The position numbers and the translations under genes are program-made. The notes under the pieces are model-generated. The model was given only the letters and a program-made list of their open reading frames with translations. It was not told the DNA's origin and did no database searches. From contig NZ_FRBN01000002.1 of assembly GCF_900142625.1 (NCBI RefSeq), forward strand, positions 62,001 through 126,000: DNA of 64,000 nucleotides. The letters run 5' to 3'. This document shows positions 60,341-64,000 of the stretch, one piece after another (within the stretch, counting starts at the first letter, position 1; the number at the start of each line of letters is the position of its first letter). Source of the DNA: Roseovarius marisflavi. Its GTDB lineage: Bacteria > Pseudomonadota > Alphaproteobacteria > Rhodobacterales > Rhodobacteraceae.

Positions 60341-61549
60341 CTACTCTGCAGGGGTCGCTTTGCCTTCGGTCTGACCCTCGGCCTTGCGAATCTCCTCAAG
60401 CCAAAGGCTGTGGTGCTCGCGCGCCCATTGCTCTTCGACTTCGCCCGACCCCATTGCGTCATAGGCGCCTTCCATCCCGATCGAACCGATGTAGATATGC
60501 GCCAGGATGATCGCCATCAGAACAAAGGCCATGATCGAATGCCAGAGCGTCGCAAGCTGCATTTCCTCATGCGGCGCAAGCATGACCGGCAATTCGCCAA
60601 AGCCAATCGCCTGCGGCAGGCCGGTCTGATTGAGGATCGCAAAGGTCTTGGCGAACATCGGCAATTCGAAGGGGAACAACAGCGACAGGCCAGTCACCGA
60701 GATCGAGGCACCAAACAGGATCACCGACCAGAAGATCATCTTTTGACCGGCGTTGAACTTCTTGGCGGGCGGGTGAACGCCTTTCTTGAAGATACCACCA
60801 CCAACGGCCAGCCATTTCAGGTCGGTCTTGTTGGGGATATTGTGCATCACCCACATGAAGAACACCATCACAAGGCCGATCATGAAGGCCCATGAGATAT
60901 TGTTGTGCACCCATTTCGACGCAATCGCCATAGTCGAGAACATCTCGTGGCCGAACGCGGGAATAAGCACTTTGCGGCCAAACAGCGTGATCAGCCCGGT
61001 GATGCCAAGCACCACGAAAGAGCCGGCCATAAGCCAGTGACCAAAGCGCTCGACCGCCTGAAAGCGGGTCACGGTGCGGCCGGTCTTTTCGCCGTCGATG
61101 CGGATGCGGCCGCGCAGCAGGAAGAACAGCGCCAGAAGCACGATTGTACCGCCAAGCAGGTAGGCGCCATAGGTCGCCAGCGGCCCTTCGCGGAATTGCA
61201 GCCATCTCATGCCGCCATCCTGAATAAGAACACGGGCCTCGGGGCCACCGCTTGAGACTTTGACATCGTCAAGACCATAGCGCAGCGCGCGCCAGACCTC
61301 GGAATCCGATGTGCCGCCAAGCGTGCCAAGCTGATTTGCAACCCCGGCGGCGTTGTCGGGGTTGCCCGTCGCGCCGGAGCGGAATGAATCGTCAATCTTC
61401 TCGCCGCGTTGCCGGGCAAGGATATCGTCCAGTGTCTGCGCCCCACCGGTTGCCGAGCGGTCCGGCTGCGGAACCTCGGCCGCCTCTTGCGCGGCCAGGG
61501 GGACCGTCAGAAAAAGAGACACCAAGAGCGTCATGAGAATGCGGGTCAT
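60341..61549 (-). CDS. fdoI: formate dehydrogenase cytochrome b subunit (gamma)
   Basis: 402 residues. Signal peptide (LTVPLAAQ) and a ~105-residue N-terminal periplasmic extension that ordinary FdnI/FdoI proteins lack, then four membrane helices with heme-binding His (FQAVERFGHWLMAGSFVV, KWVHNNISWAFM, HSIMAFVLMAIILAHIYIG). Diheme b556-type subunit that anchors the enzyme and passes electrons to quinone. N-terminal extension runs ahead of the first helix near residue 125. Separated from fdhB by 116 bases with two hairpins. Confidence 0.92.
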   Translation of the reverse strand: MTRILMTLLVSLFLTVPLAAQEAAEVPQPDRSATGGAQTLDDILARQRGEKIDDSFRSGATGNPDNAAGVANQLGTLGGTSDSEVWRALRYGLDDVKVSSGGPEARVLIQDGGMRWLQFREGPLATYGAYLLGGTIVLLALFFLLRGRIRIDGEKTGRTVTRFQAVERFGHWLMAGSFVVLGITGLITLFGRKVLIPAFGHEMFSTMAIASKWVHNNISWAFMIGLVMVFFMWVMHNIPNKTDLKWLAVGGGIFKKGVHPPAKKFNAGQKMIFWSVILFGASISVTGLSLLFPFELPMFAKTFAILNQTGLPQAIGFGELPVMLAPHEEMQLATLWHSIMAFVLMAIILAHIYIGSIGMEGAYDAMGSGEVEEQWAREHHSLWLEEIRKAEGQTEGKATPAE

Positions 61550-61630
61550 CGCGTGTCATCCTGTCTGGGAATTTCAAACATTGGTAAGGGGGGCGACGCA
61601 ACCGCCGCCCACCCGATCCGAACTGCGGTT

Positions 61631-61669
61631 GGGCGCACCGTTTCGGGTGCGCCCCTGACCAGAGGTCAG
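61631..61669 (-). promoter_or_regulatory. two intercistronic hairpins between fdhB and fdhC
   Basis: GGGCGCACC (61631-61639) pairs with GGTGCGCCC (61646-61654), 9 bp; CTGACC/GGTCAG (61655-61669) pairs next to it and overlaps the fdhB stop. They may process or stabilise the mRNA, giving unequal subunit amounts. Confidence 0.6.
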
Positions 61670-62259
61670 CCGCCTTTCTGTTCGTAGGCCGTGCCCCAGC
61701 CCCAGGCACCCGAGCCGAAGCCGCGCGCCACGACACGCTCGCGGTAGATGGCCGACACAACGTCGCCATCGCCCGCCAGCAGGGCCTTGGTCGAGCACAT
61801 TTCGGCACAGATCGGCAATTTGCCTTCTGCAATCCGGTTGCGCCCGTACTTCTGGAACTCGGCTGCGGAGTGGTTTTCTTCGGGACCGCCGGCGCAGAAG
61901 GTACATTTGTCCATCTTGCCGCGGCTGCCAAAGTTGCCGGCCTGCGGATATTGCGGCGCGCCAAACGGGCACGCGTAAAAGCAATAACCACAGCCGATGC
62001 ACAGGTCCTTGGAGTGCAGAACGACGCCTTCTTCGTTCTGATAGAAACAATCCACCGGACAAACCGCCATACACGGCGCATCTGAACAATGCATACACGC
62101 CACCGAGATCGAACGCTCGCCCGGGCTACCGTCGTTGATCGTGACCACCTTGCGGCGGTTGATCCCCCACGGCACCTCGTGCTCGTTCTTACAGGCCGTT
62201 ACGCATGCATTGCACTCGATGCAGCGTTCGGCGTCGCAAAGAAACTTTGCTCTTGCCAT
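61666..62259 (-). CDS. fdhB: formate dehydrogenase iron-sulfur subunit (beta)
   Basis: 197 residues with four ferredoxin-type Cys groups: CDAERCIECNACVTAC (quoted by ends CIECNAC), CMHCSDAPCMAVCPVDC, CIGCGYCFYACPFG and CTFC...CAEMC, enough for four 4Fe-4S clusters. It moves electrons from the molybdenum subunit to the cytochrome b subunit. 12 bases after fdhA. Length is shorter than FdnH, without the C-terminal membrane helix, as in many alphaproteobacterial forms. Confidence 0.95.
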   Translation of the reverse strand: MARAKFLCDAERCIECNACVTACKNEHEVPWGINRRKVVTINDGSPGERSISVACMHCSDAPCMAVCPVDCFYQNEEGVVLHSKDLCIGCGYCFYACPFGAPQYPQAGNFGSRGKMDKCTFCAGGPEENHSAAEFQKYGRNRIAEGKLPICAEMCSTKALLAGDGDVVSAIYRERVVARGFGSGAWGWGTAYEQKGG

Positions 62260-62271
62260 GTCAGTATCTCC

Positions 62272-64000
62272 TTATGCTGCACTGATTTTGCAAAGAGTCG
62301 CCTTGGTCTCTTGCATTTGTGTGACGGAATCATAGCCATAGGTCTGGGCCGTGTTGGACGCTTCACCCAAGACATAGGGGTCTGCCCCTTTGGGATAATT
62401 CGCCCGAAGATCCTTGCCCTCAAAATGACCACCAAAGTGGAAGGGCATGAAGACAACGCCTTCGCCCACCCGTTCGGTGACCATCGCCATGACCTTGACC
62501 TTGGCGCCTTCGGCACCCTCAACCCAGACCTGCGCGCCGTCCCGCACACCAAGGTTATTGGCATCGCGCGGGTTGATTTCGACGAACATGTCCTGCTGAA
62601 GCTCGGCCAGCCAGGGGTTTGAACGGGTCTCGTCACCGCCACCTTCATATTCGACCAGACGGCCGGATGTGAGGATGATCGGATACTCTTTCGAGAAGTC
62701 GTTCTTCTGGATCGAGGCATACATGGTCGGCAGACGGTAATCGTGCCGGTCCTCGTATGTCGGATAATCCACGACCAGATCGCGCCGGTTCGTATAGAGC
62801 GGCTCGCGGTGCAGAGGCACCGGATCGGGGAAGGTCCAGACGACGGCCCGCGCCTTGGCATTGCCGAAGGGCGCACATTCATGGGCAATCGCCACCCGCT
62901 GAATCCCGCCCGAAAGGTCGGTTTTCCAGTTGGTGCCAGGTCCGGCAACGGCATCAATCGACGCGCGTTCCTCGGCGGTAAGATCACCGTCCCAGCCAAG
63001 ATCCATCAGCATCTGCATGGTGAATTCAGGGTAACCGTCCTGAATTTCAGACCCCGCAGAATAGACCCCTTCGGCCAGAAGATTGTCGCCATCCCGCTCG
63101 ACGCCGAAACGCGCGCGGAAGGTCAGGCCACCCTCACTGACAGGTTTGGACATGTCATAGAGGTTGGGCGTGCCGGGATGGTTCATCTCGGGGGTGCCCC
63201 AGCATGGCCAAGGCATACCATAGTAATCGCCATCTGCGGGGCCGCCACGGGCCTGCAAGGTGGTGCGATCAAAGGTGTGCTGGTTCGCCATGTGCTTCTT
63301 GATGCGCTCTGGCGACTGACCGGTATAGCCGACTGTCCACATGCCGCTGTTGAATTCGCGGGTGATGCTTTCGACGTTCGGCGTTTCCGCATCGTCCATC
63401 TCGATGTTGCGGAAGAAGCGGTCGGCCCAGCCAAACTTGTTGGCGAACTTGGCCATGATGACCTCGTCCGGCTTGCTTTCAAACAGCGGTGTGACAACGC
63501 GGTCACGCCACTGAAGCGAGCGGTTGGACGCGGTTACGGACCCGCGGGTCTCGAACTGCGTACAGGCCGGCAGAAGGTAAACGCCATCGGTGCGGTCATG
63601 CATGACGGCGGAAACGGTGGGATACGGGTCAACGACGACCAGCATGTCCAGCTTTTCCATAGCCGTTTTCATTTCCTTGCCGCGCGTCTGAGAGTTGGGC
63701 GCGTGGCCCCACAGAACCATGGCACGCACCTTGTTGGGCTGATCCATGTTTTCCGTGTCTTCCAGAACGCCGTCGATCCAGCGGCTGACAGGGATGCCCT
63801 TGAGGTTCTGCAAGGAGGTGTCCTTGCCGTCCTTGTCCTTGATGCTGTCGAACTGACCGGCAAGCCAGTCGGCATCTTCGCCCCAGACGCGGCCCCAATG
63901 GGCCCAGGCACCGCCCGACAGACCGTAATAGCCCGGCAGGGTGTGGCTCAGAACGCCAAGGTCGGTTGCGCCCTGCACGTTGTCGTGACCACGGAAGATG
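62272..64000 (-). CDS. fdhA: formate dehydrogenase major (molybdopterin) subunit, N-terminus missing
   Basis: The window shows about 576 C-terminal residues, ending in TKATLCKISAA; the N-terminal iron-sulfur site, Sec/Cys active site and start lie beyond the right edge. Visible parts include FRGHDNVQGATDLGVL, MVLWGHAPNSQTRG, LPACTQFETRGSVTASNRSLQW and the C-terminal molybdopterin domain with EYPIILTSGRLVEYEGGGDETRSNPWLAEL (quoted in part) and ANNLGVRDGAQVWVEG. DMSO-reductase superfamily; oxidises formate. First gene seen of the operon. Confidence 0.93.
   Translation of the reverse strand, partial: IFRGHDNVQGATDLGVLSHTLPGYYGLSGGAWAHWGRVWGEDADWLAGQFDSIKDKDGKDTSLQNLKGIPVSRWIDGVLEDTENMDQPNKVRAMVLWGHAPNSQTRGKEMKTAMEKLDMLVVVDPYPTVSAVMHDRTDGVYLLPACTQFETRGSVTASNRSLQWRDRVVTPLFESKPDEVIMAKFANKFGWADRFFRNIEMDDAETPNVESITREFNSGMWTVGYTGQSPERIKKHMANQHTFDRTTLQARGGPADGDYYGMPWPCWGTPEMNHPGTPNLYDMSKPVSEGGLTFRARFGVERDGDNLLAEGVYSAGSEIQDGYPEFTMQMLMDLGWDGDLTAEERASIDAVAGPGTNWKTDLSGGIQRVAIAHECAPFGNAKARAVVWTFPDPVPLHREPLYTNRRDLVVDYPTYEDRHDYRLPTMYASIQKNDFSKEYPIILTSGRLVEYEGGGDETRSNPWLAELQQDMFVEINPRDANNLGVRDGAQVWVEGAEGAKVKVMAMVTERVGEGVVFMPFHFGGHFEGKDLRANYPKGADPYVLGEASNTAQTYGYDSVTQMQETKATLCKISAA

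Noticed and set aside
1..64000. tRNA, rRNA, transposase, integrase, phage or CRISPR elements
   Set aside because: None found by eye: no typical T-loop sequence flanked by a cloverleaf, no transposase or integrase motif, and no direct-repeat/spacer array.

Overview
This window looks like chromosome of a GC-rich alphaproteobacterium, most likely a Rhodobacteraceae/Roseobacteraceae member. The basis is the split propionyl-CoA carboxylase/methylmalonyl-CoA mutase region, the bacterial (6-4) photolyase with its SDR neighbour, the divergent Zur/ZnuABC locus, the membrane-bound three-subunit formate dehydrogenase, and many small secreted proteins or lipoproteins. This is inferred from gene content; no 16S gene or other direct taxonomic marker is present. 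I see no tRNA, rRNA, insertion sequence, prophage or CRISPR array, so this is core-type chromosome rather than an island.

Layout. 1-5.6 kb: partial hydrolase, MFS permease, thrS, an ArsC/Spx-type protein and a cold-shock gene. 5.9-16.5 kb: the propionyl-CoA to succinyl-CoA block on the minus strand (pccB, pccA, scpA), interspersed with small secreted proteins and lipoproteins; palindromic TTTGCAAA-type sites lie upstream of pccB. 16.7-24.2 kb: drug-type MFS, L,D-transpeptidase, second cold-shock gene, the divergent arylesterase / YbbA-YbbP pair whose start codons overlap, and an inositol-monophosphatase-family enzyme. 24.2-26.3 kb: a LuxR-type regulator fused to a degenerate alpha/beta hydrolase, followed by inverted repeats and terminators. 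26.3-31.5 kb: glycine cleavage genes gcvT-gcvH-gcvP behind a tandem glycine riboswitch, next to an NsrR-like Rrf2 regulator. 31.5-45.2 kb: gltX, an MBL-fold hydrolase, an esterase, a hybrid histidine kinase with a small secreted partner, nadE, a 19-repeat secreted MORN protein, and photolyase plus SDR. 45.2-47 kb: leuA behind what looks like a leaderless Leu-codon leader peptide and attenuator. 47-51 kb: a TetR-controlled flavodoxin-fold/DUF1772 pair, a cupin and an acyl-CoA synthetase. 51.2-55.5 kb: zinc uptake (znuA / zur-znuC-znuB) and an iron-type FbpA protein behind two matching inverted repeats. 55.5-64 kb: a convergent two-component pair and a minus-strand operon running fdhA (cut by the right edge), fdhB, fdhC, a WD40-cytochrome c fusion, a 45-aa exported peptide and the response regulator.

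How genes work together. Propionyl-CoA carboxylation and mutase steps feed succinyl-CoA. The glycine cleavage system supplies one-carbon units and is switched by glycine. The formate dehydrogenase probably passes formate electrons to the membrane quinone pool or to the attached periplasmic cytochrome. Its operon also encodes a response regulator lacking the sigma-54 GAFTGA motif, and the likely cognate kinase lies convergently beside it. That formate dehydrogenase / WD40-cytochrome / small peptide / regulator unit, the LuxR-pseudohydrolase fusion and the leuA leader are the most interesting items here. Several genes under 60 codons (47, 40, 29 and 45 aa) are supported by Shine-Dalgarno sites, gene overlaps or leader features and are listed.
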